Origin: Brevibacillus thermoruber 423
Lineage (GTDB): Bacteria; Bacillota; Bacilli; Brevibacillales; Brevibacillaceae
Length of the DNA stretch: 64,000 nt
Direction: 5' to 3'
NCBI RefSeq assembly: GCF_000454065.1
Contig: NZ_KE695652.1
Span: 209,291-273,290, forward strand
Position numbers and translations under genes: made by a program. Shown piece by piece: positions 26,491-34,123 of this stretch. Positions within the stretch are counted from its first letter, which is position 1; the number at the start of each line of letters is the position of its first letter. The notes beneath the pieces were generated by a model. It had not been told where the DNA came from and did no database searches. It was given only the letters and a program-made list of their open reading frames with translations.

Positions 26491-27747
26491 TTGGAGACTT
26501 TTACGATCGAAGGCGGAAGACCTCTGTCCGGCTCGCTTCGGATCCAAGGAGCAAAGAACGCTGCCCTTCCCATCCTTGCCGCATCCGTTTTGACGGAAGG
26601 GCAATTTTATATCTACGACGTTCCCCACCTCAAGGACATCGAGGTGATGCTGCAGATCCTGACGGCCCTGGGGGCCAAGGCGAAGCATGCGGACGGATGT
26701 GTTGATCTGGATACGACGTCTGTTTCCGTACCGCACGTGCCAGATGAACTGATGGGCCAAATGCGTTCTTCCATTTTTCTGGCGGGGCCGCTCCTCGCTC
26801 GCCTGGGCGAGGTAACCATATCCAGACCGGGCGGATGCGATATCGGGGAGCGCCGGATCGATCTGCACCTGGCGGGACTGACCGCACTGGGCGCGAAAAT
26901 CGAAGAAGCGGAAGGCTTCATCACGTTTCGGGCACAGCAGCTGCGCGGGGCCAACATCTTTCTGTCCTTTCCCAGTGTGGGAGCGACGGAAAACATCATG
27001 ATGGCGGCAGTGCTCGCCAAGGGGACGACCCGCATCTGCAACGCGGCGCGTGAGCCGGAGATTGTAGACCTGCAAAATTTCCTGAACGCCATGGGAGCGC
27101 GGATCCGCGGCGCCGGCACCGATACGATCGAGATCAGCGGCGTTCCGCGACTGCGTTCGGTCAGCTACCGGATCATTCCGGACCGGATCGTGACGGGCAC
27201 CTTTCTGCTGGCGGCCGGCGTCGCCCAGGGACATATCGAGCTGACCAACACCATTCCCGAACATCTCACCGCCCTGATCGAGGTAGCCCGTAGCTGTGGT
27301 GTTGAAATCAAGACCTACCATGATATAATGGAAGTCAAGAGTACGACTCGTCCTCGCGCCTACGAACGGATCATCACCTCGCCCTTCCCGGGGTTTCCGA
27401 CGGATTTGCAGGCGCAATTGATGGTGTTTTTGGCGCAGGCCAGGGGAACGAGCGTCATCAAGGAAACCATTTTTGAGGGAAGGTTCAAACATGTAAACGA
27501 ATTGGCGCGAATGGGCGCCTCCGTATACGTCGACCTGGGGTCCGCGATCATTCGCGGCGTCAACAAGCTGACGGGAACGAGCGTGGAAGCAACCGATTTA
27601 CGGGCAGGCGCTGCGCTTGTGCTCGCCGGGTTGGCCGCGGAAGGCACCACCACGGTTGCGCAGATTCATCACATCGACCGCGGGTACGAACGGCTGGAGC
27701 TGCAGCTTCGCCAGCTCGGCGCCGAAATCACCCGCACGTCGACATAG
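26491..27747 (+). CDS. murA: UDP-N-acetylglucosamine 1-carboxyvinyltransferase
   Basis: MurA commits UDP-GlcNAc to peptidoglycan by adding enolpyruvate, and is the target of fosfomycin. The 418 residues have KNAALPILAA near residue 22 and the active-site cysteine at residue 116 within RPGGCDIGERRIDLH. A mobile-loop Cys, not Asp, implies fosfomycin sensitivity. The TTG start follows GGAGGTGA by 4-5 bases. Confidence 0.95.
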   Translation: METFTIEGGRPLSGSLRIQGAKNAALPILAASVLTEGQFYIYDVPHLKDIEVMLQILTALGAKAKHADGCVDLDTTSVSVPHVPDELMGQMRSSIFLAGPLLARLGEVTISRPGGCDIGERRIDLHLAGLTALGAKIEEAEGFITFRAQQLRGANIFLSFPSVGATENIMMAAVLAKGTTRICNAAREPEIVDLQNFLNAMGARIRGAGTDTIEISGVPRLRSVSYRIIPDRIVTGTFLLAAGVAQGHIELTNTIPEHLTALIEVARSCGVEIKTYHDIMEVKSTTRPRAYERIITSPFPGFPTDLQAQLMVFLAQARGTSVIKETIFEGRFKHVNELARMGASVYVDLGSAIIRGVNKLTGTSVEATDLRAGAALVLAGLAAEGTTTVAQIHHIDRGYERLELQLRQLGAEITRTST

Positions 27748-27770
27748 CTCAGGTAAGGTTGCAGAGTGAC

Positions 27771-27806
27771 AAGCGGCATAAGGCTATGCCGCTTTCCCTG
27801 TTTTGT
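27771..27806 (+). terminator. Terminator-like hairpin after murA
   Basis: A perfect 10-bp stem (AAGCGGCATA at 27771-27780 with TATGCCGCTT at 27785-27794) is followed by TCCCTGTTTTG, an imperfect T tract. It lies in the 182-bp murA/divIB gap. Confidence 0.6.
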
Positions 27807-27929
27807 ATGGTGTCAGATATTCCATGACCATCCATTTTTTGTGTAGAAACCGTGTGTACGAAGACGCCGCGCATTCGGTGTTTCGGGGTTGCACGCGCGA
27901 CAGTTTGTTTAGTGAGGAAGGGTAGGCTC

Positions 27930-28721
27930 ATGGCGGTATACGAAGAACGCATTCCGCATGTCAAGGAACAGCGCCCCAGGCGCAGAGGCAATCGCAAGCT
28001 GGTGTTTCTGCTCGGCCTGTTCTTTCTGATCGTTCTCATCATCGTGTTTATTCGCTCTCCATACAGCAAGGTTCAGCAGATTCAGGTGTACGGCAACGAT
28101 ATCTACCCTGCCGAGCAAATTGTGAAAAACTCCGGCCTGGTCATCGGGATGCAGTTTCTCAACGTGTGGGAATCCGATGTGCGGACAAGCCTGAAGCCGC
28201 TGGAAGGCATCAAGGAGGTGTCCGTCGAGCGTTCCTTTCCCGGCGTGATCCGCCTGCACGTGCAGGAGTACCGGCGCGTCGCGTTCTGGAACGGACAGGA
28301 CGGCAGCCGCTACCCGCTGCTGGAGAACGGGCGGGTGCTCAGACAGGTCAATTTTGCCAAACGCGTGGTGGACAGGCCGCTGGTCAGTTCCTGGTCGGCA
28401 CCGGAACTGCTCCCGCAGCTTGCGAAGGCGCTGGCCAAGATGTCGCCGGGCGTGCTCGGCGAGATCTCCGACATCGCGCTGACGCCCACGGTGTACGACA
28501 AGCAGCGCGTGACGCTGTACATGCGCGACGGCAACGAGGTGCGAAGCGTGCTGTACAAACTGGACACCATGCTCAACTGGTATCCGACGATCGCCAAGGA
28601 ACTGCCGCAGGGCGTCAAGGGAGTGCTCTCCCTGTTTGAGCAGCCGTGGTTCGTGCCGTACGGAACTCCGGATGCGCCGATCCCGCTGCAGTCCGGTGAA
28701 GCACAGCCTCCACAGTCTTAG
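27930..28721 (+). CDS. divIB: Cell division protein DivIB (FtsQ-type)
   Basis: DivIB is a bitopic protein that joins FtsL and DivIC in the septal activation complex. The 263 residues equal the Bacillus length. They comprise a basic cytoplasmic tail (KEQRPRRRGNRKL), a membrane helix (about 25-45) and a POTRA domain starting at VQQIQVYGNDIYPAEQI. A beta domain follows, and the C terminus is short and Pro-rich. ATG 27930 fits the family N terminus. Confidence 0.92.
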   Translation: MAVYEERIPHVKEQRPRRRGNRKLVFLLGLFFLIVLIIVFIRSPYSKVQQIQVYGNDIYPAEQIVKNSGLVIGMQFLNVWESDVRTSLKPLEGIKEVSVERSFPGVIRLHVQEYRRVAFWNGQDGSRYPLLENGRVLRQVNFAKRVVDRPLVSSWSAPELLPQLAKALAKMSPGVLGEISDIALTPTVYDKQRVTLYMRDGNEVRSVLYKLDTMLNWYPTIAKELPQGVKGVLSLFEQPWFVPYGTPDAPIPLQSGEAQPPQS

Positions 28722-28746
28722 TATCGTGTAAAAGGGGAAGCAGCCA

Positions 28747-29454
28747 ATGGGTCGCCACAAGTTTCAGTTGTATTTAACCATCGTCACGTTCTGCACCGGC
28801 TTTCTCGTCGCCACTTCGATCGAAACGACCAAGCTGCTGCGGACGGAACGTTTGAACGACCTGCAGTTTCAGCAGGAGACACAGCTCAACGAGCGCATCC
28901 TGGCAGAAAAGGAGCAGAACCGCCAGCTCGAGGACCAGCTCTTGGACCTGCAGCGTCAGGTGGGCAAGGTGGAGGAGGCGATGGCTCAGCGCAAGTCGGA
29001 AGCGGCGGAGATTCTCAGCCAGTTGGAAGCGGCGCGGATGATGGCGGGTGTCGTGCCGGTCGAGGGACCGGGCGTCGTCGTGACGATGCAGGACAGTCAA
29101 AATGCGGCGAACAGCGCCGACGTGACCAACTACATCGTCCACGAGCAGGATGTGCGCCTGGTGGTCAACGAACTGCGGGCCGCCGGAGCGGAAGCGATCA
29201 GCATCAACGGTCAGCGGCTGGTCAGCAACTCGTCCATCCGCTGTGTCGGCCCCACGATCATCGTCAACGGCATCAAGTCGGCCGCCCCGTTCGTCATTAC
29301 GGCCATCGGCGATCCGAACACGCTGGAAAGCGCCCTCAATCTGCCGGGCGGCGTCCTGCAGACGCTGCGGGATTTCGTGCAGATCGAGGTGGCGAAAAAG
29401 GACAAGGTAACCCTGCCTGCCTTTGTCGGTGACGCCAAAACCAAACACTCCTAG
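28747..29454 (+). CDS. DUF881 family protein, first of two (YlxW-like)
   Basis: This 235-residue protein has an N-terminal membrane/signal segment, a coiled coil (about residues 35-95) and a DUF881 domain with VEGPGVVVTMQDSQ, INGQRLVSNSSIRCVGPTI and LPGGVLQTLRD. The family sits between divIB and ftsA across Bacillales. The domain is thought to face outside the membrane. No biochemical role is established, although a link to division or sporulation is inferred from position. Confidence 0.85.
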   Translation: MGRHKFQLYLTIVTFCTGFLVATSIETTKLLRTERLNDLQFQQETQLNERILAEKEQNRQLEDQLLDLQRQVGKVEEAMAQRKSEAAEILSQLEAARMMAGVVPVEGPGVVVTMQDSQNAANSADVTNYIVHEQDVRLVVNELRAAGAEAISINGQRLVSNSSIRCVGPTIIVNGIKSAAPFVITAIGDPNTLESALNLPGGVLQTLRDFVQIEVAKKDKVTLPAFVGDAKTKHS

Positions 29455-29471
29455 CGAAGGAAGCGTTTCCC

Positions 29472-30221
29472 ATGTCGCAAAAAAGCCGTAAAATCACGTT
29501 TATTCTTGCCTTTATTAGTGCTATCATAGGTGTTATGTTGACGGTACAGCTTCGCAGCAACCTGCATCCGGTGCACAAGGAGTCCCGCAGCATCGCAGAA
29601 CTGCGCACGACGCTGCAGAAAGAGTTAGAAAGACACAAGAATCTGCTGGCCGATATTTCCAAATACAACCAACTCTACTATCAGTACGAGACGGCTCTCA
29701 ACGAAGACGAGAGCATCTCGGTCATGAAGGAAGAGTTGGCGCGCAACCGCCGCATGGCGGGCATGGTCAGCGTGGAGGGAGAAGGGATTGTGCTGCGGAT
29801 CGTGGAAGCCCAGCAGCCGCCGGCCGATCCGGCGGTGGACGGGTCCCCCCACGAACCGGCTGCAGGCGGCTATACGGTCGACGACGAGGATTTGCGCTGG
29901 CTGGTCAACATCCTCTTTGCCAACGGCGCGCAAGCGGTTTCCATCAACGGACACCGCCTGATCGCCACAACGTCCATCCGCTTGGTCGGCGACGCCATCC
30001 AGGTCGACACGAAGACGATTCAGCCGCCGTATGAACTGAAGGCGCTGGGGGAGCCGGATGTGCTCCTGTCCGCCTTGAAGCTGGAGGGCGTGGAGGAGAA
30101 TTTCAAGCTCGCCAACAAGACCATTGTGGCCGAGAAGCGGGACAAGCTCATCATTCCCGCCAATCGTGAGCCGCACGTCATCCAATACATGAAACCTGTC
30201 AAAGAAAAAGGAGATTCGTAA
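29472..30221 (+). CDS. DUF881 family protein, second of two (YlxX-like)
   Basis: This 249-residue paralogue of the preceding gene has the same order: membrane segment (about residues 8-28), coiled coil, then a DUF881 domain with VEGEGIVLRIVEAQ and INGHRLIATTSIRLVGDAI. It carries an insertion of about 20 Pro/Asp/Ala-rich residues near position 120 (QQPPADPAVDGSPHEPA) that the first copy lacks. It is one base upstream of sbp (stop 30221, ATG 30223), so translation is likely coupled. Confidence 0.85.
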   Translation: MSQKSRKITFILAFISAIIGVMLTVQLRSNLHPVHKESRSIAELRTTLQKELERHKNLLADISKYNQLYYQYETALNEDESISVMKEELARNRRMAGMVSVEGEGIVLRIVEAQQPPADPAVDGSPHEPAAGGYTVDDEDLRWLVNILFANGAQAVSINGHRLIATTSIRLVGDAIQVDTKTIQPPYELKALGEPDVLLSALKLEGVEENFKLANKTIVAEKRDKLIIPANREPHVIQYMKPVKEKGDS

Positions 30222-30222
30222 C

Positions 30223-30570
30223 ATGTGGCTCCCGCTCGTCGGTTTGATCGTCGGCATCGCTGTCGGCTTGCTGCTGGATTGGCGAGTGCCGCAGGAATAT
30301 GCTAGCTACCTCTCCATCGCCCTCCTGGCCGGACTGGACACAATTTTCGGCGGCATCCGCTCGTACCTGGAACGTACGTTCAACGTGCGCATCTTCATGT
30401 CCGGTTTCTTTTTCAACACGCTGTTTGCGGCCGGACTGGCCTTTATGGGCGGTTTTCTGGGCATTGACCTGTACCTCGCCGCCATTGTTGCGTTTGGGGT
30501 CCGCCTGTTCAACAACCTGGCGGTCATCCGCCGGATCGTATTGTCCCGCTGGATCAACGAACAGGAGTAG
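30223..30570 (+). CDS. sbp: Small basic protein Sbp (DUF1290)
   Basis: This 115-residue membrane protein has three to four hydrophobic segments and the family blocks GLLLDWRVPQEYASYLSIALL, GGIRSYLERTFN and AIVAFGVRLFNNLAVIRR. Sbp is a conserved member of the division cluster directly before ftsA; its function is unknown. Confidence 0.88.
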   Translation: MWLPLVGLIVGIAVGLLLDWRVPQEYASYLSIALLAGLDTIFGGIRSYLERTFNVRIFMSGFFFNTLFAAGLAFMGGFLGIDLYLAAIVAFGVRLFNNLAVIRRIVLSRWINEQE

Positions 30571-30620
30571 GGCGCTTTTTGGGAGGAAGGTCATATTTTT
30601 ACAAAAATTCATGATGAAAA

Positions 30621-30649
30621 AAAGGGAATGGTAGTCCTGTGTGGAATAA
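30621..30649 (+). promoter_or_regulatory. Candidate sigma-H promoter of ftsAZ
   Basis: AAAGGGAAT (30621-30629) and GTGGAATAA (30641-30649) match the sigma-H -35 (one mismatch to RNAGGAWWW) and -10 (RNNGAATWW) patterns with 11 bp between. In Bacillus subtilis one ftsAZ promoter is sigma-H dependent and raises FtsZ at the start of sporulation, so the position is as expected. Confidence 0.5.
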
Positions 30650-30709
30650 AATACGCAGATGCATTCACTACTCGAAGACGAAAGTCGTAGCAGGGGAGGT
30701 GTCACAGGT

Positions 30710-31960
30710 TTGGTAAGTAATGAACTTATCGTCAGCCTAGATATTGGAACGTCCAAAGTACGCGTCATGATTGGCGAGGTCAACAACGGTTCCATCAACA
30801 TCATCGGTGTCGGTCAGGCTCACTCCGAAGGGATCAAAAAAGGGGTGATCGTCGACATCGACCAAACCGTGCATGCCATCCGGGAAGCTGTTGACCATGC
30901 GGAACGCATGGTGGGAGTATCGATTGACGAAGTGTATGTCGGTATTACCGGGAACCACATTGAGCTGCATGAAACTCAAGGGGTTGTCGCTGTTTCCAGC
31001 GAGGACCGTGAAATACGAGAGGAAGACATTCAACGCGTCATTCAGGCAGCGAAAGTTGTCGCCATTCCGCCTGACCGGGAAATTATCGAGGTCGTACCGA
31101 ATGAATACATCGTGGACGGACAAGGCAGCATCAAGGATCCGCGCGGCATGATCGGCGTCCGGCTGGAAATGGAAGGAACAATTGTAACCGGACTCAAGAC
31201 GGTCGTACATAACATTGTGCGCTGCGCCGAACGCACCAACCTGCGCGTGGCGGGAATCTTCCTGCAGCCGCTTGCTTCCAGCACCGTGGCGCTTTCCAAG
31301 GACGACAAGAACATGGGCGTCGTCCTGGTCGACATCGGTGCCGGTTCCACAACCATCGGTGTATTCAAACAGGGGAAACTGGCTGCCACCACCGTCATCG
31401 GCATCGGTGGCGACCATATCACCCATGACATTGCGCTTGGCCTGCGTACGCATACCGACGTGGCCGACCGGGTCAAGATGAAGCACGGCTGCGCCTTGAT
31501 TGACGAAGCTTCCGACGACGTCACCTTTAAAGTGACCCGCATCGGCAGCGATGTGGAAAAACAGTTTACCCAGGTGGATCTGGCCACGATCATCGAACCG
31601 CGTGCAGCGGAGATTTTCAACCTCGTGGAAGAGGCCGTGTACAAGCTGGGCTTCCGCGACGAAATCGCCGGCGGGTACGTGCTCACGGGGGGAACCGTGG
31701 CGATGCCGGGCATGCTGGAACTGGCCAAGGAAGAACTGGACGCGCCGGTCCGCATCGCCATCCCGGATTACATCGGGGTACGGGATCCCGCCTATACCAC
31801 CGGCGTGGGTCTGATTCAGTACGCCCTGCAGCAGATGGAGCGGCGCAGCGTAAACAACACCGCTCCGTTTAAAGGGGCGCAGAAGCAGGCCGTTTCCAAA
31901 CCGAAGGAAGGCGGCGGCTTCATGGAGAAAGTGAAAAACTGGTTCAGCGAGTTTATCTAA
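30710..31960 (+). CDS. ftsA: Cell division protein FtsA
   Basis: This actin-like ATPase ties FtsZ filaments to the membrane. The 416 residues contain phosphate-1 motif LDIGTSKVRVMIGE near residue 10, the 1C subdomain, phosphate-2 VVLVDIGAGSTTIGVF, and the adenosine motif GGYVLTGGTVAMPGM. A C-terminal amphipathic helix (FMEKVKNWFSEFI) binds the membrane. The TTG start is supported by GGGGAGGT 9 bases upstream; the ATG 51 bases earlier has no family match. Confidence 0.95.
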   Translation: MVSNELIVSLDIGTSKVRVMIGEVNNGSINIIGVGQAHSEGIKKGVIVDIDQTVHAIREAVDHAERMVGVSIDEVYVGITGNHIELHETQGVVAVSSEDREIREEDIQRVIQAAKVVAIPPDREIIEVVPNEYIVDGQGSIKDPRGMIGVRLEMEGTIVTGLKTVVHNIVRCAERTNLRVAGIFLQPLASSTVALSKDDKNMGVVLVDIGAGSTTIGVFKQGKLAATTVIGIGGDHITHDIALGLRTHTDVADRVKMKHGCALIDEASDDVTFKVTRIGSDVEKQFTQVDLATIIEPRAAEIFNLVEEAVYKLGFRDEIAGGYVLTGGTVAMPGMLELAKEELDAPVRIAIPDYIGVRDPAYTTGVGLIQYALQQMERRSVNNTAPFKGAQKQAVSKPKEGGGFMEKVKNWFSEFI

Positions 31961-32007
31961 CCGACTGCAACCGCAAAACATTTCCAATCGGGCGAAACGG
32001 CAGAGGA

Positions 32008-32045
32008 TTGACAATATCCCGCACGCGGCCAAACAATATGGCCGC
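32008..32045 (+). promoter_or_regulatory. Possible promoter and hairpin between ftsA and ftsZ
   Basis: A perfect -35 hexamer TTGACA (32008-32013) lies in the 153-bp ftsA/ftsZ gap, but no good -10 follows at 17 bp. A palindrome (GCGGCCA, 7-base loop, TGGCCGC at about 32025-32045) is present without a T tract. The element may give extra ftsZ expression; evidence is weak. Confidence 0.3.
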
Positions 32046-32113
32046 CTGCCGTTTTGCCCGCAGGCTTCATCAGCCGAAGCTTTTCTCAAGTTGAATTGGG
32101 GAGGACTAGCAAG

Positions 32114-33256
32114 ATGCTGGAATTTGATATGGATATGGAATCCTTTGCGCGAATTAAAGTGATTGGTTGCGGCGGTGGCGGAAGCAACGCGGTGAACCGC
32201 ATGATTGCCGGCGGCGTCAAAGGAGTGGAATTCATCACCCTGAACACGGACGCGCAAGCTCTTCAACTGTCCAGCGCCGAGATCAAGCTGCAGATCGGGG
32301 AGAAGCTGACGCGCGGTCTGGGTGCCGGGGCCAACCCGGAAATCGGCAAGAAAGCAGCGGAAGAGAGCCGCGAAATGATCGAGAACGCCCTGCGCGGCGC
32401 GGACATGGTGTTCGTGACGGCAGGGATGGGCGGCGGTACCGGTACCGGCGCCGCTCCCGTGGTCGCTGAAATCGCCAAGGAACTGGGCGCATTGACCGTA
32501 GGCGTGGTCACCCGTCCCTTCTCGTTTGAAGGGCGCAAGCGCGCCATGCAGGGGGAAATGGGCATTGCCGCACTGAAGGAAAAAGTGGACACGCTGATCG
32601 TGATCCCGAACGACCGTCTGCTGGAAATCGTGGATAAAAACACGCCCATGCTGGAAGCGTTCCGCGAGGCGGACAACATCCTGCGCCAGGGCGTGCAGGG
32701 CATATCCGACCTGATTGCGGTGCCGGGCCTGATCAACCTGGACTTCGCTGACGTGAAGACGATCATGACCGAACGCGGCTCCGCCCTGATGGGCATCGGG
32801 GTGGGCAGCGGAGAAAACCGTGCGGCCGAGGCAGCTCGCCGTGCCATTTCCAGCCCGCTGCTGGAAACGTCCATCGACGGCGCTCGCGGCGTGCTGATGA
32901 ACATTACGGGCGGTACCAATCTCAGCCTGTACGAGGTGAACGAAGCCGCCGACATCGTGTCGTCCGCTGCCGATCCGGACGTCAACATGATCTTCGGTGC
33001 CGTCATCAACGAGGACTTGAAGAACGAGATTGTGGTGACGGTCATCGCCACCGGTTTTGAAGACAACCAAAAACAGGCGTCAGCAGCCCGTCGTACCCAG
33101 CAGCCGATCGCGACCAACCGTCCGACGCCGATCTCCAATGCCAATACGGGCCGCAGCAAGGAAGAGGAAGAAGAAAAATCGTTCTTCTCCATGAGCAATC
33201 TGGACAACCTGGACATCCCGGCGTTTCTGCGCAACCGCCGTCGCAACAAAAAATAG
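32114..33256 (+). CDS. ftsZ: Cell division protein FtsZ
   Basis: This tubulin-like GTPase forms the division ring. The 380 residues include the GTP signature [10 protein letters not shown] near residue 105, [12 protein letters not shown] near residue 18, and the synergy loop with NLDFADVK. A variable linker leads to the C-terminal peptide [15 protein letters not shown], which binds FtsA and SepF. ATG 32114 has GGGGAGGA 8 bases upstream; an earlier in-frame start extends beyond the conserved N terminus. Confidence 0.98.
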   Translation: MLEFDMDMESFARIKVIGCGGGGSNAVNRMIAGGVKGVEFITLNTDAQALQLSSAEIKLQIGEKLTRGLGAGANPEIGKKAAEESREMIENALRGADMVFVTAGMGGGTGTGAAPVVAEIAKELGALTVGVVTRPFSFEGRKRAMQGEMGIAALKEKVDTLIVIPNDRLLEIVDKNTPMLEAFREADNILRQGVQGISDLIAVPGLINLDFADVKTIMTERGSALMGIGVGSGENRAAEAARRAISSPLLETSIDGARGVLMNITGGTNLSLYEVNEAADIVSSAADPDVNMIFGAVINEDLKNEIVVTVIATGFEDNQKQASAARRTQQPIATNRPTPISNANTGRSKEEEEEKSFFSMSNLDNLDIPAFLRNRRRNKK

Positions 33257-33266
33257 GGAAAGACAG

Positions 33267-33304
33267 AAAAAAACCTTGTTCCGCAAGAGGAACAAGGTTT
33301 TTTT
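33267..33304. terminator. Strong bidirectional terminator after ftsZ
   Basis: A perfect inverted repeat of at least 16 bp (AAAAAAACCTTGTTCC at 33267-33282 and GGAACAAGGTTTTTTT at 33289-33304) ends the division cluster. It also separates it from the convergent ymaF-like gene. Confidence 0.95.
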
Positions 33305-33333
33305 CGATTTTCTGCGGCGGGACAGCGGGACGG

Positions 33334-33381
33334 GTCAGCGGTAGCTTTCGCTGGTGTGTCAGCGGTAGCCTTCGCTGGTGC
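33334..33381. repeat. 24-bp tandem duplication at the ymaF-like stop codon
   Basis: Two adjacent 24-bp units (33334-33357 and 33358-33381) differ at two positions. On the minus strand each encodes TSExYR and a TGA, so the real stop is in the upstream copy and the second copy is untranslated. Confidence 0.85.
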
Positions 33382-33712
33382 GGCCCCGGTAGGAATGAAT
33401 ATGCCGGTCGTTGAGCGTCGTGTCGCCCGCGAATGTGTGATAATGGCCGCCGCCGGGAAGCGAAATGGGCGGACCGGTCCATCCGCGGAAATAGTGAACG
33501 TGGCCGTCGTCAAACGAGGTGACGCCTTCGTAGTAGTGGACGTGACCCCGCCCCGTCCCCCGGTAGGGACCCGACGTCCGTCCCTGCACCTGGTGGCGGT
33601 GCCCGTTGTTGAAACTGGTTCGGGTCGAATAGGCATGAATGTGTTCCGGAGTGTCGGCGAAGCGGATGAAATCGATGGAGTGGGAGTGCCCTTTTTGCCG
33701 TTTTTGTCGCAA
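33359..33712 (-). CDS. YmaF family His-rich repeat protein
   Basis: This 117-residue protein is built from about six short repeats, each with an HxH pair (GHSH, EHIH, GHRH, GHVH, GHVH, GHYH, RHIH) followed by an aromatic residue, Gly and Thr. The repeats include TSFDDGHVHYF and LPGGGHYHTF. This is the YmaF pattern. No signal peptide or cysteine is present. The HxH arrays suggest metal binding, but no function is established. The TTG start has AAAGGCGG upstream. It is convergent with ftsZ and its 5' side faces a Fur box. Confidence 0.75.
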   Translation of the reverse strand: MRQKRQKGHSHSIDFIRFADTPEHIHAYSTRTSFNNGHRHQVQGRTSGPYRGTGRGHVHYYEGVTSFDDGHVHYFRGWTGPPISLPGGGHYHTFAGDTTLNDRHIHSYRGRTSEGYR

Positions 33713-34123
33713 GGGAATACCGCCTTTCGTGAAAATGCCGTTTCCTACATCACATGCGGGCCGGGGGAAAACGGCAACGGTAGATGCCTACCGCATCATG
33801 CCAAATCCCGGGAACGTTCGGAACCTCGTCCCAGGGAATGTTCGTTGGGCGACCGGAATGCCGTTTATCAACAGAATATTGCAACAATGGAAGCTGTCCG
33901 GATTTACAATTGACATCGATAATCATTATCAATTAAACTGATCTTGTACCTTCCAGTTTTGACCATCGCAAGGATGTCGTCACGGAAGTGCGCGTCTTTG
34001 TCAGGGATACCCACGCGCTGCCGGCCACGGCCAACGCTGCACGCTGCTGTCCGCGGCGGGGCAGAAACGCCGTCGCATGTCCGGCACGCCAATCCATTTC
34101 ATCAATCAATCAGGAGGGGCTTC
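33713..34123. other. 411-bp intergenic region between ymaF-like and decarboxylase genes
   Basis: The two genes diverge from this region. It holds the Fur-box promoter at 33910-33938 and a 185-bp leader before the decarboxylase. No convincing gene, terminator or known riboswitch is seen in the rest. Confidence 0.5.
33910..33938 (+). promoter_or_regulatory. Fur box within a sigma-A-type promoter
   Basis: The 7-1-7 palindrome at 33917-33931 (GATAAT-C-ATTATC core plus C/A ends) matches the Fur consensus at 14 of 15 positions. It fills the spacer of a promoter with a perfect -35 TTGACA (33910-33915) and a weak -10 (TTAAAC at 33933-33938, 17-bp spacing). The downstream decarboxylase should therefore be repressed by iron-loaded Fur. 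Confidence 0.75.
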
